This document shows, piece by piece, positions 43,169 to 51,813 of a DNA stretch of 64,000 nucleotides. This DNA is from Nocardioides sp. CER19 (GTDB lineage: Bacteria > Actinomycetota > Actinomycetes > Propionibacteriales > Nocardioidaceae), in assembly GCF_029846275.1 (NCBI RefSeq), contig NZ_JARVWS010000003.1, forward strand, positions 620,001-684,000, in the 5' to 3' direction. Every line of letters starts with the position of its first letter. Position 1 is the first letter of the stretch. The notes beneath the pieces were generated by a model. The model saw nothing but the letters and a program-made list of their open reading frames with translations, searched no databases and was not told the DNA's origin. The position numbers were made by a program, and so were the translations under genes.

Positions 43169-43759
43169 TCAGCGGCGTCCGCCGAACTCCCAGTCGTGCA
43201 CCTCGACGTCCCGGTAAGCCGACAGCGCCATGCTCGGCTCGGTGAGGAGCTCGTCGAGGAATCCTCGCGACGGGACGTGCACGCCCACCGCGACTCCGGC
43301 GGGTTCGCCGTGCAAGGTGTGCAGCGCTCCGTACACGACGAGGACGTCACGCCACGGCGCCGCCAGGTCGTCGACCGCCACAGGCTCGCGGCCACGTGCC
43401 GGAGCATGCGCGAGGACCAGGAACTTCGGCTCGTCCCGCGACCCGGCACACTCCCACATCGTGCGCCCCAGCAGGTTGGTGAACCGGGATACCGAGTGGT
43501 GCGCGAACAGCCCCGCCCGCTGGTAGGGCTCGTCCTGGACGAACGCCCGAGCAGCCTCGCTGGTGGGCAGGTCCACGATGTGCAGGCTGCCCGTCCAGCT
43601 GTCCCGGTCCGGGCCCAGCGTCGGACCCCGAGCCGTCATCAGGTCCGCGAAGGCGTCCATGTAGGACCAGTGCCGCTCGTTGAGCCGCTCGTCCTCCTCG
43701 GCCGTGCGGTCGGGGAGCTCGCTCGGTGGAACCGACCGGCTGTAGACGAGGAAATCCAT
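43169..43759 (-). CDS. YCII-like domain protein
   Basis: A 196-residue protein with two YCII-type ferredoxin-like halves. The first contains HWSYMDAFADLMTARGPTLG and SLHIVDLPTSEAARAFVQDEPY, the usual His-Asp pair of YCII domains; the second half is more divergent. YCII domains occur in small hydrolases and regulators of unknown chemistry. A TAGCGT box 8 bases before the ATG suggests a leaderless mRNA. Divergent from the flavoprotein gene at 43872. Confidence 0.8.
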   Translation of the reverse strand: MDFLVYSRSVPPSELPDRTAEEDERLNERHWSYMDAFADLMTARGPTLGPDRDSWTGSLHIVDLPTSEAARAFVQDEPYQRAGLFAHHSVSRFTNLLGRTMWECAGSRDEPKFLVLAHAPARGREPVAVDDLAAPWRDVLVVYGALHTLHGEPAGVAVGVHVPSRGFLDELLTEPSMALSAYRDVEVHDWEFGGRR

Positions 43760-43767
43760 GGCCGCGG

Positions 43768-43773
43768 ACGCTA
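43768..43773 (-). promoter_or_regulatory. -10 box for a leaderless transcript
   Basis: On the minus strand TAGCGT ends 8 bases before the ATG at 43759, with no Shine-Dalgarno box. Confidence 0.5.
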
Positions 43774-43871
43774 ACCGGTCCTGGACGCCCGCCGACAGTC
43801 GATTTCCGACGAGGTCGCATGCCCCGGGCGGGACACCGCGCCCCGCCTGCCGGACGCGGCAGACTGCTGGC

Positions 43872-44291
43872 ATGGAGATCTCCGAAGCCCTCGCCGCGGT
43901 CGCGCGAACCCACGAGGGCGTGCTCGTCACGCTGAAGAAGGACGGCCTGCCGCAGCTGTCCAACGTCTCCCATGCCGTCGACGCCGAGGGAGTCATCCGG
44001 GTGTCGACGACCGCGACGCGGGCGAAGACCCACAACTTGCGGCGTACGCCGTGGGCGGCGCTGCACGTCAACGGCAGCAGCTTCTGGGAGTACGCCGTCC
44101 TCGAGTGCGCCGTCGAGCTCTCCGCCGTCGCCGCCGACCCGGCCGATGCGGCCGTCGAGGAGCTGATCGCGGTGTTCCGCAGCATCAAGGGCGAGCACGA
44201 CGACTGGGACGACTACCGCAGGGCGATGGTCGCCGACCAGCGGCTGGTGGTGCGGCTGCGGCCCACCCGCGCGTACGGTGCCCTGCGCTGA
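43872..44291 (+). CDS. PPOX-class split-barrel flavin/F420-dependent protein
   Basis: A 139-residue split-barrel protein of the pyridoxamine-phosphate-oxidase-like superfamily. GVLVTLKKDGLPQLSNVSHAVDAEGVIRVST is the first barrel hairpin and KTHNLRRTPWAALHV the cofactor-phosphate binding stretch; both fit the F420-binding actinobacterial branch. It would reduce or oxidise a small substrate using F420 or FMN. Single gene, divergent from the YCII gene. Confidence 0.85.
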   Translation: MEISEALAAVARTHEGVLVTLKKDGLPQLSNVSHAVDAEGVIRVSTTATRAKTHNLRRTPWAALHVNGSSFWEYAVLECAVELSAVAADPADAAVEELIAVFRSIKGEHDDWDDYRRAMVADQRLVVRLRPTRAYGALR

Positions 44292-44309
44292 TTCCGGGCA
44301 CCGACCGCC

Positions 44310-45581
44310 TCACTCCGCCAGAGAGCGGATCAGGCTGTGCGCGGCGCGCGCCCCGCTGACGAGCGCGCCCTGCGCCGAGGCCGTGTCGCGGTGGTCGCCG
44401 CACACCCAGGTCGTCTCGTCCAACCGCTGATCGCGTCGCGCCTGCAGCGGCGCCGGCTGCGGCGGAAGAGCACGGGGTATCTCGTGGCGGCGGATCAGCT
44501 CCCAGTCCTGGCCGGAGCAGCCGAGGATGGCGGCGGCGTGCCGACGGGTGTCGGGCTCGGGGGCGGGGCGGCCGCCCGCCGGCAGTAGGCTGGTGACCTG
44601 GACGAGGTGCCGGCCCGGCGGCGCGTAGGACGGCGCAGTCGCGGACACGACACACGTGTTGACCACCGGTCCTGCGTCGTCGCGCACGTCGATGTGGAGC
44701 ATGCCGCTGGAGGTGGGCGGCTCGGTGACGGCGTACCAGTCCGTGACCACACCCTTCGGGGAAGGCGCCACGACCCGCGGGCCGAGCAGCGCCTCCGCCG
44801 ACCACGGATCGGTCGCTTCCACGACCCGGCGGGCGGCGTACGTCGGCCCGGTGGTCGTGACGCGCACGCCGTCGTCGGTTCGCTCCAGCCGTGTCACTCC
44901 CTCCCCGAGCCGGATGACCCCGCTCAACGGAGCAGCGATCGCGCGCGGGAGCGCTTCGGCACCGTCTCGCGGCAGGCCGGGCGTCCCGCGGACGAAGCTG
45001 CGGACGAGCAGGAGCGAGAACGCCGCTGACGTCTCGCCGGCGTCCTCGAGCACGACGCCTGCCAGGTAGCGCTGGAGCACGGCTCGCAGCAGCCCGTGGG
45101 CACCCGCACGGTCGAGCGACTCCCCCAACGAGGTGTCGGCCCGCGCCGCGAGGAGGTGCGGCACCAAGCCGTGCTCGCGGCGCATCCCGGTCAGGAGAGG
45201 AGCCGCCCATCGCGAGAGCGCCCACAGCTCCGCCGGCCGCGTCACCGTGCTGCGCACCGTCTGCGCGATGTCTGCGGGCACCCGCACCGGGTCGGCCACC
45301 GTGCGGAGGCCGTCGTCGGTCAGAACTCGCACTCCTGCGGGGAAGCGCGCGAGGGCAAGGGCGTCGACGTCGACGGCTGCCCGCAGGGCGGGGTACCAGG
45401 GGTTCACCACCTGGAACCCGCGGTCGAGCAGGAAACCGTCGACGCGGTCGGTGCGCACCCGGCCGCCCGGCGCGTCGGTGGACTCCAGCACGGCGACGTC
45501 GAGGCCGGCGGCCTCGAGGATCGAGGCGCACCGGAGGCCGGCGAGGCCGGCACCCGCCACCACGACGTCGACACTCTCCAT
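44310..45581 (-). CDS. FAD-dependent oxidoreductase, phytoene desaturase/amine oxidase type
   Basis: A 423-residue flavoprotein with the N-terminal motif VVVAGAGLAGLRCASILEAAGLDVAVLE and the GGRVRTD Gly-Gly-Arg pair. The C-terminal CGDHRDTASAQGALVSGARAA is the closing FAD contact. It belongs to the NAD(P)-binding_8 / amino-oxidase family with carotenoid desaturases, but no carotenoid genes are near. Starts 105 bases from the divergent helicase gene. Substrate unknown. Confidence 0.83.
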   Translation of the reverse strand: MESVDVVVAGAGLAGLRCASILEAAGLDVAVLESTDAPGGRVRTDRVDGFLLDRGFQVVNPWYPALRAAVDVDALALARFPAGVRVLTDDGLRTVADPVRVPADIAQTVRSTVTRPAELWALSRWAAPLLTGMRREHGLVPHLLAARADTSLGESLDRAGAHGLLRAVLQRYLAGVVLEDAGETSAAFSLLLVRSFVRGTPGLPRDGAEALPRAIAAPLSGVIRLGEGVTRLERTDDGVRVTTTGPTYAARRVVEATDPWSAEALLGPRVVAPSPKGVVTDWYAVTEPPTSSGMLHIDVRDDAGPVVNTCVVSATAPSYAPPGRHLVQVTSLLPAGGRPAPEPDTRRHAAAILGCSGQDWELIRRHEIPRALPPQPAPLQARRDQRLDETTWVCGDHRDTASAQGALVSGARAAHSLIRSLAE

Positions 45582-45674
45582 GGTGTCGGGTGCCCGCCGC
45601 TGCGATCGCCCACACCCGGGGCGACAGCGCGGCGGACGTGGGCGTGCCAGCGCCCGTGGGGACGTCGACCCCGA

Positions 45675-45680
45675 TAGCGT
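45675..45680 (+). promoter_or_regulatory. -10 box for a leaderless transcript
   Basis: TAGCGT ends 6 bases before the ATG at 45687 of the helicase gene, with no Shine-Dalgarno box in between. Confidence 0.45.
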
Positions 45681-45686
45681 CCGGGG

Positions 45687-47420
45687 ATGCCCGGTCGCCG
45701 CTCATCCAGTGCTCGTCGACGCAGCACGTCACCGCGCCGGAGCGGGAAGCGACAGCCACCGCGGCCGTTGCCGGCCGCCGGACCGGGCGAGCGACTGTGG
45801 GTGCTCGACGTCCCCTACGGGACCCAGGTCGACGGCGCCAGCTGGCACCCGGCCGTCAAGACCCACCTCTTCGTCGGGCGCGCTCTGCCCGCGCACCTCG
45901 CGCCGTACGCGCCGGGGCCGTACACCCTCGGTCGGTTCATCGAGAACGCCCTCAACCCCGATGATCCGACCCCCAGCCCGGAACCGACCGACGCGCTCGA
46001 GCCCCGGAGGCTCCAGTTCGAAGCGGCCGATGCGATCGCGGCGCGCGCCGCGGCGGGCGGACGACAGTTCCTGCTGGCCGACGAGCCCGGCGTGGGCAAG
46101 ACGATCTCCGCGGTCCTCGGGGCGACGGCGGTGGGCGACCTCCGCGGCGCGCGCCGGGTGCTCGTCGTGGCCGACCGGCCCGCCGCGATCACCATCGGCC
46201 ACTGGTGCCGCACGATCACCGCGCTGGGCGACGGCGGTCTGGAATGGGTCGTGATCACGTGGGACCGGCTGGAGAAGGTCAAGGACCACACGTGGGACGT
46301 GATCATCGCGGACGAGGCCCACGCGCTGCGACGTACGACGACGAAGCGGTGGAAGCTCTGGGCGCGGATCTCCGGGCACGGACGGCCGCACGACAAGGCG
46401 CCGTTCGTCATCGCGACGACCGCGACGCCCGGACACATGCCGCTGGAGCTGCCCTACCTCGCTCCGGCCTATGCGCAGGTGCTCGGCGAGCCGATGCAGG
46501 AGTGGACCTCGACGGCGCAACCCGGGGCCGCGTTCGCGGCCGCGCTCGAACGCCACGGCGTCGGGGTGGAGCAGGGCCGCTACGGCGCGACCTGGACCAC
46601 GGACCCGGCGCGGCGCGCCGCTGACCTCAAGCTCGTGCGCGGCTGGCTCGCCGACGTGCGGCCGCCGGCGATGCTGCACCGCGCTGCGCCGTGGGGGCCG
46701 GTGCCGATCTCCGGCATGCCGGTGGCTCTCACCCCGGCGGAGCGGACGGCGTACGAGGCCGAGTGGGGTGAGTTCTGTCGTGAGATGGAGCTCGCGCGCC
46801 GCGGCCGCAACGTGGCGAAGGGTCGGGCCGCGCTGCTGCGCTTCCGGCAGAAGGCCGGGCTGATCCGCGTCGACTCCACGGTCGCCTGGATCGCCCAGCA
46901 GGTCGAGGCCGAGCGGCAGGTGGCATGCTCGGTCGAGTTCGTCGCGACCGCCGCGGACCCGATCGCCGACCGACTGCGTCACTCCGGCATCGAGGTGGCC
47001 ACGATCTACGGCCGCGACCGGTTCGACGCCGAGGCCGAGCGGCTCCGGTTCCAGACCGGGCAGGCGAAGGTCTGCGTCTTCACCTCGGTCGCCTCGATCA
47101 GCCTGCACGCCGGCGAGACGCTCGCCGACGGCCGACGCGCGAGCACCGAACCGCGCGTCGGCGTCTTCCACCAGGCCCGCTTCTCGGGCATCGCCGCACG
47201 TCAGGTGACCGGCCGCACCCACCGCGACCACCAGGTCTCGCCGTGGCACATCGCCTACGCCGAGGGCACGGTCGAGGAGCAGGTCGGCAAGGTGATGGTG
47301 GAGAGGATCGCGGCCGCCTCCGACATGGTGGGCAGCGACACCACCGGTCTCGCCGACCTCGCCCAGCTCCTTGGAGCGGACTGGCTGCCGTCCACGGCCC
47401 TGACCGAGGACGGGACCTGA
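45687..47420 (+). CDS. SNF2-like superfamily 2 helicase
   Basis: A 577-residue protein. After a basic N-terminus and a domain at about 35-100 that I do not recognise, there are Walker A DEPGVGKT (132-139), DEAH (209-212), a TTATPGH motif III (about 244-250) and the C-terminal motif VI region QVTGRTHRDHQ. This is the SNF2-type DNA translocase order. Small single-gene SNF2-like helicases are common in actinobacteriophages, so a phage origin is possible, although the codon use looks native. The partner and target are unknown. Confidence 0.8.
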   Translation: MPGRRSSSARRRSTSPRRSGKRQPPRPLPAAGPGERLWVLDVPYGTQVDGASWHPAVKTHLFVGRALPAHLAPYAPGPYTLGRFIENALNPDDPTPSPEPTDALEPRRLQFEAADAIAARAAAGGRQFLLADEPGVGKTISAVLGATAVGDLRGARRVLVVADRPAAITIGHWCRTITALGDGGLEWVVITWDRLEKVKDHTWDVIIADEAHALRRTTTKRWKLWARISGHGRPHDKAPFVIATTATPGHMPLELPYLAPAYAQVLGEPMQEWTSTAQPGAAFAAALERHGVGVEQGRYGATWTTDPARRAADLKLVRGWLADVRPPAMLHRAAPWGPVPISGMPVALTPAERTAYEAEWGEFCREMELARRGRNVAKGRAALLRFRQKAGLIRVDSTVAWIAQQVEAERQVACSVEFVATAADPIADRLRHSGIEVATIYGRDRFDAEAERLRFQTGQAKVCVFTSVASISLHAGETLADGRRASTEPRVGVFHQARFSGIAARQVTGRTHRDHQVSPWHIAYAEGTVEEQVGKVMVERIAAASDMVGSDTTGLADLAQLLGADWLPSTALTEDGT

Positions 47421-47479
47421 CCGGGTCCGGCTCGGGGACGGACGACGGCGGCGTCGAGCCACCAGGCCGCGGCCTCGGC

Positions 47480-47485
47480 TAGCCT
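47480..47485 (+). promoter_or_regulatory. -10 box for a leaderless transcript
   Basis: TAGCCT, in the context CGGCTAGCCTG, ends 8 bases before the ATG at 47494. The same 11-base context precedes the ABC six-TM gene at 25437. Confidence 0.55.
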
Positions 47486-47493
47486 GTGCGGCG

Positions 47494-47697
47494 ATGAACA
47501 AGTCGGATCTCGGCAACCGCTACGGCAGCTCGAGTGTCGCGATCAAGATCCTGGGGTCGCTGGTCGCGCTCGCGCTGATCGTCCTCGGGGCGATCTGGAC
47601 CTTCACAGCGTCCGGCGCCGCTCACTCGCTCGGTCCGATCGTGGCAGGTCTGGGCGTCGCACTCGGCTACGTCGTGCTCATCCAGAAGCGGCACTGA
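47494..47697 (+). CDS. Small two-helix membrane protein
   Basis: A 67-residue protein with two predicted transmembrane helices (about 16-38 and 46-62), a polar start MNKSDLGNRYGS and a basic end QKRH. No family recognised. A good -10 box and in-frame ATG support expression. It is a single gene between the helicase and namZ. Confidence 0.7.
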   Translation: MNKSDLGNRYGSSSVAIKILGSLVALALIVLGAIWTFTASGAAHSLGPIVAGLGVALGYVVLIQKRH

Positions 47698-47835
47698 CCG
47701 ATCTGTCGCCGCCCTCCCCCGCAGGCGAAGGCATTGACCCGCCGCCCGACGGCGTAGGAAACTCACCGCTCATAAGGCGCCAGCGGTAATTCACCTACAC
47801 CCATCGCTTTTCCAGACCTGCTCGGAGGTACTGGC

Positions 47836-49146
47836 ATGGCCCGTCCGATCCAGCGCCGCAGCCTGCTGCGCACTGCTCTCACCACCGCCGGGGCGGGTGC
47901 CGTCGTCTCGACCGCCCCACCCGTCCTCGCGTCCGCCCCGAGCCCTCAGGCCGGCGGTGGCGTGCTCACCGGTTTCGACAACCTCGCCCTCGACGGCTAT
48001 CGACTGGTGGCCGGCCAGCGCGTGGGGTTGGTCTCCAACCCCACCGGCATCGTCGAGGACCTGCGGCACGAGGTCGATGTCATGGCCGGCGACAGCCGGG
48101 TCGACCTCGTGGCCGCCTTCGGGCCCGAGCACGGGTTCAGGGGCAGCGCCCAGGCCGGCGGTTCCGAGGGGAGCTACGTCGACCCCCGGGCGGGCGTGCC
48201 GGTCTACGACACCTACGGCAAGACGCCGGCACAGATCGCCGGCTTCTTCCGCGCGGCCGACGTCGAGACGGTGATGTTCGACATCCAGGACGTCGGCGCC
48301 CGGTTCTACACCTACATCTGGACGATGTACGACTGCATGGTCGCCGCCGCGCTCGCCGGCGTGCGGTTCGTGGTGCCCGACCGCCCGAACCCCATCAGTG
48401 CCACGGCGGCGTACGGGCCCGTCATGCACCCGCAGTACGCCAGCTTCGTCGGCCGCAAGGCGATCTCCCAGCAGCACGGGATGACCGTGGGCGAGCTGGC
48501 CGGTCTGTTCAACGGCGAGTTCCTGCCGGACGACCCGGACGCGAGGGGCCAGGTCGACCTGGCCGTGTCGCCGGTGAGGCGCTGGCGGCGCTCGATGTAC
48601 GGCGAGGAGACCGGGCAGCCGTGGGTGATGCCCTCCCCCAACATGCCGCGGATCGAGACGGCGGTCGTCTATCCGGGAACCTGCCTGTTCGAGGCGACGA
48701 ACCTCTCCGAGGGCCGGGGCACGACGCGGCCGTTCGAGCTCATCGGGGCGCCGTACGTCGACCACCGCTGGGCCGAGGCGCTCAACGAGCGCGGGCTGTC
48801 CGGCGTCGCGTTCCGCGAGGCCTACTTCGCGCCGACGTCGTCCAAGCACGCCGGCGTGACCTGCGGCGGCGTGCAGCTGCACGTCGGAGACCGGGCGGAG
48901 CTCGACGTGATCCGGACGGCGATCACGATGATCGTCGCCGCCCGCGACCTCTACCCGGAGGACTTCGCCTGGCGCGAGACCACGGCACCGTTCTGGATCG
49001 ACCGGCTCACCGGCTCCGACCAGGTGCGCCGGGCGATCGACGGGGGCGCCGACGCCGACGAGGTCGTCGCCGGTTGGCAGGGCGAGCTGGCCGAGTTCCG
49101 CGCCGTGCGGGAGCGGTACCTGCTCTATCCCGGGCGCCGGCCGTGA
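47836..49146 (+). CDS. namZ: Exo-beta-N-acetylmuramidase NamZ (DUF1343), Tat-exported
   Basis: A 436-residue DUF1343 protein with a twin-arginine signal (RRSLLRTAL, Arg-Arg at 7-8). Conserved stretches are LVSNPTGIV, FGPEHGFRG, PVYDTYGKTP, MFDIQDVGARFYTY, VVPDRPNPIS and EGRGTTRPFE. NamZ removes terminal N-acetylmuramic acid from peptidoglycan fragments. GGAGG lies 8 bases before the ATG. It overlaps a serine hydrolase gene (GTGA) and the trio ends with a MurR/RpiR regulator, an arrangement for wall recycling. Confidence 0.92.
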   Translation: MARPIQRRSLLRTALTTAGAGAVVSTAPPVLASAPSPQAGGGVLTGFDNLALDGYRLVAGQRVGLVSNPTGIVEDLRHEVDVMAGDSRVDLVAAFGPEHGFRGSAQAGGSEGSYVDPRAGVPVYDTYGKTPAQIAGFFRAADVETVMFDIQDVGARFYTYIWTMYDCMVAAALAGVRFVVPDRPNPISATAAYGPVMHPQYASFVGRKAISQQHGMTVGELAGLFNGEFLPDDPDARGQVDLAVSPVRRWRRSMYGEETGQPWVMPSPNMPRIETAVVYPGTCLFEATNLSEGRGTTRPFELIGAPYVDHRWAEALNERGLSGVAFREAYFAPTSSKHAGVTCGGVQLHVGDRAELDVIRTAITMIVAARDLYPEDFAWRETTAPFWIDRLTGSDQVRRAIDGGADADEVVAGWQGELAEFRAVRERYLLYPGRRP

Positions 49147-50885
49147 GGCGGGCGCTGGTCGCGGCACAGGCGCTGATGCTCGGTCTGCTCGCCGTGACCG
49201 CCGGCCCTGCGCACCCGATGCCCGGCTCCACGCCGGACAAGCCCATCAGGAAGGTCCCGAAGCCGTTCGACGTGACGGCGGAGGACCTCCGCTTCCAGCA
49301 CCACCAGCTCCGAGCGGGCACGCCCGAGCAGGCACAGCTGCTGCCGGGACCGCTGCAGCAGATGTCGACCGACCTGCGCTCCTTCCTGGGGCCTTCGCCG
49401 ACCCACCCGCAGTACGCCGGCGGCGTGGTGCTCGCCTCCCGCCACGGCGTCGTTCCCGTGGAGGACGCAGCCGGCAAGGCCGTGCGCTACGCCGACGCCG
49501 GCACCGAGCTCCCCGCCGACCAGCAGGTGACGGTGCGCCCGGACACCATCTTCGACCTGGCGTCGGTCACCAAGACGTTCACGACGATCGCGGTGCTGCA
49601 GCAGGTCGAGGCCGGCCGGATCGACCTCGACGCGCCCGTCGCGACGTACCTGCCCGCGTTCGCCCAGAACGGCAAGGGCGACGTGACGATCAGGAACCTC
49701 CTCACCCACACCGCCGGCCTGCCGGCCTGGCTCCCGCTCTACAGCGCCTATCCGACGCCCGCGGAACGGCTGGCCGCGGTGCTGGCCGTCAGGCCGATCG
49801 CCAAGCCCGGCGAGACCTACCTCTACTCCGACCTCAGCCTGATCACGCTGGGCATGGTGGTGGAGACGGTCACCGGGCAGAAGCTGGACACGGTGATCAG
49901 CGACGGCATCACCGGCCCTCTCGGGATGACCGACACGATGTTCAACCCGCCGGCGAGCCTGCAGGACCGGATCGCGGCCACCGAGGCGGAGCCGTGGGCC
50001 GGGCGGCCGATGATCCGCGGCGCGGTGCACGACGAGAACGCCTGGTCGCTCGGCGGCGTCGCCGGCCACGCCGGGCTCTTCTCGACCGCCCACGACCTGG
50101 CCGTCCTCGCCCGCACGCTGCTCAACGGCGGCCGCTACGGCAACACCCGGATCCTCCAGGAGGACACGGTCCGGGCGATGCTGGTCAACCAGAACGCCCG
50201 GTTCCCCGGCGACTCCCACGGGCTCGGGTTCGAGCTGGACCAGCGCTGGTACATGGACGGTCTGTCCACCCCGGTCACCTTCGGGCACACCGGCTTCACC
50301 GGCACCTCGCTGGTCATCGACCCGATGTCGGACTCGTTCGTCATCCTCCTCACCAACCGGGTGCACCCGAGCCGTGACTGGGGCAGCAACAACCCGGCGC
50401 GCCGCGCGGTCGCGCGGGACCTGGCCCGGGCGCTCGCGGTGCACCCGCTCGTGGGGGACGACGCCTGGTTCTCCGGTGTCGGTGACGCGCGGACCGTCAC
50501 GCTGTCCGCGCCCGCCACCTCGGGCGGTGCGCTGTCCTTCGGGCTCTGGTACGACACCGAGGCGGGCTACGACATCGTCAGTCTGGAGGCCTCCACCGAC
50601 GATGGCTCGACCTGGTCCCCGGTGCCGTTCTCGATGCGAGACGGGCCGGTCGAGACCGACACGGACGGCACGGTCTCCGGGTTCGGCGGCCGGCGCTGGC
50701 ACCACGCCGGTGCGACACTGCCCACCGCCGGCTCCGCGGGTGACGGCGTACTGGTTCGCTGGCGCTACGCCTCCGACTCGCTCTACCAGGGTCGTGGCGT
50801 CTACGTCGACGACGTCCGCGTCGACGGTGAGCCGGTCGCGGACAGCGCCTTCACGACCACCGGCTGGCAGTCGTCCCCGAACTGA
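49143..50885 (+). CDS. Beta-lactamase class C family serine hydrolase with C-terminal extension
   Basis: A 580-residue exported protein starting at a GTG that overlaps the namZ stop. A signal peptide covers the first 25 residues. The penicillin-binding-like domain has the SVTK active site, YSD in place of Tyr-x-Asn and HTG in place of Lys-Thr-Gly, so it is an esterase or amidase rather than a true beta-lactamase. From about residue 435 a beta-rich domain of about 140 residues follows (STDDGSTWSPVPF), perhaps sugar-binding. Coupling to NamZ suggests a role in opening muropeptides or removing ester groups from the wall. Confidence 0.87.
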   Translation: MRRALVAAQALMLGLLAVTAGPAHPMPGSTPDKPIRKVPKPFDVTAEDLRFQHHQLRAGTPEQAQLLPGPLQQMSTDLRSFLGPSPTHPQYAGGVVLASRHGVVPVEDAAGKAVRYADAGTELPADQQVTVRPDTIFDLASVTKTFTTIAVLQQVEAGRIDLDAPVATYLPAFAQNGKGDVTIRNLLTHTAGLPAWLPLYSAYPTPAERLAAVLAVRPIAKPGETYLYSDLSLITLGMVVETVTGQKLDTVISDGITGPLGMTDTMFNPPASLQDRIAATEAEPWAGRPMIRGAVHDENAWSLGGVAGHAGLFSTAHDLAVLARTLLNGGRYGNTRILQEDTVRAMLVNQNARFPGDSHGLGFELDQRWYMDGLSTPVTFGHTGFTGTSLVIDPMSDSFVILLTNRVHPSRDWGSNNPARRAVARDLARALAVHPLVGDDAWFSGVGDARTVTLSAPATSGGALSFGLWYDTEAGYDIVSLEASTDDGSTWSPVPFSMRDGPVETDTDGTVSGFGGRRWHHAGATLPTAGSAGDGVLVRWRYASDSLYQGRGVYVDDVRVDGEPVADSAFTTTGWQSSPN

Positions 50886-50893
50886 GGTCCCGC

Positions 50894-51778
50894 ATGCCCG
50901 AAGCCGCGCCGGCCACGACGGTCCGGATCCGCGCCCTGCTGCCCTCGCTCGCCCCGGCCGAACGCCGCGTCGCCGAGTGCGTGCTCACCGACCCGGCCGC
51001 GGTCGCGGCCTCGACGATCGGCCTGCTCGCGCGGCAGTGCGCAACGTCGGAGACGACCGTGATCAGGTTCTGCCGCGCGGTCGGGTTCACCGGCTATCCC
51101 GCGCTCCGACTCTCCCTGGCGGCTGAGGCAGGCCGCCACCAGGCCGGCAACGGCCATGACGCCACCGGCGACATCGCGGCCGACGACGACCTCGACAAGG
51201 TCGTCGCCACGATCGCCTTCGCCGACGCCCGCGCCGTCGAGGACACGGCCGATCAGCTCGACCTCGGCACCCTGCACGCGGTCGTCGACGCCATCGTCGA
51301 GGCCCGTCGCGTCGACGTGTACGGCGTCGGCGCCAGTGGCTTCGTCGCCCTGGACTTCCAGCAGAAGCTGCACCGTATCGGCCGGGTCGCGTTCGCCTGG
51401 AACGACACCCATGTCGCGCTGACGAGTGCGGCCCTGCTCACCGGGTCCGACGTGGCCGTCGCGATCTCCCACTCCGGCGCCACCGCGGACACGCTGGACG
51501 CACTCGCCCTGGCCCGACGACGGGGAGCCGTGACGGTCGCGGTCACCAACTTCCCGCGCTCGCCTCTCGCCCGCCTCGCCGACCACCTCCTCACGACCGC
51601 GGCCCGCGAGACGACGTTCCGCTCCGGCGCCACCGCCAGTCGCCTCGCCCAGCTCACGGTCGTCGACTGCGTGTTCGTGGGCGTCGCCCAGCGCACCTAC
51701 GAGACCTCCCAGCGGGCGCTGGACCTCACCCACGAGGCGGTACGCGACCGGCGCGTGGGTCACAAGACCGCTCGCTGA
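50894..51778 (+). CDS. MurR/RpiR-family transcriptional regulator
   Basis: A 294-residue regulator with an N-terminal RpiR helix-turn-helix (about 10-75, LARQCATSETTVIRFCRAVGFTGYPALR) and a C-terminal SIS domain (about 125-260, YGVGASGFVALDFQQKLHRIG, ISHSGATADTLDAL). SIS domains bind phosphosugars such as MurNAc-6-phosphate. It follows the serine hydrolase gene by 8 bases, so it is likely the local regulator of the namZ operon. Confidence 0.9.
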   Translation: MPEAAPATTVRIRALLPSLAPAERRVAECVLTDPAAVAASTIGLLARQCATSETTVIRFCRAVGFTGYPALRLSLAAEAGRHQAGNGHDATGDIAADDDLDKVVATIAFADARAVEDTADQLDLGTLHAVVDAIVEARRVDVYGVGASGFVALDFQQKLHRIGRVAFAWNDTHVALTSAALLTGSDVAVAISHSGATADTLDALALARRRGAVTVAVTNFPRSPLARLADHLLTTAARETTFRSGATASRLAQLTVVDCVFVGVAQRTYETSQRALDLTHEAVRDRRVGHKTAR

Positions 51779-51813
51779 GGGAGGGGCGGACCCAGGTTCG
51801 TCGCCCCGTCGCG

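Noticed and set aside
49125..50705. 526-codon minus-strand open frame opposite the serine hydrolase gene
   Set aside because: High GC removes stop codons from the opposite strand; composition is Arg/Gly/Val-biased and no motif is present, while the plus strand has clear catalytic motifs.
51783..51807. 6-bp GGGGCG/CGCCCC hairpin between murR and the GCS2 gene
   Set aside because: Too short for its 13-base loop to call a terminator with confidence.
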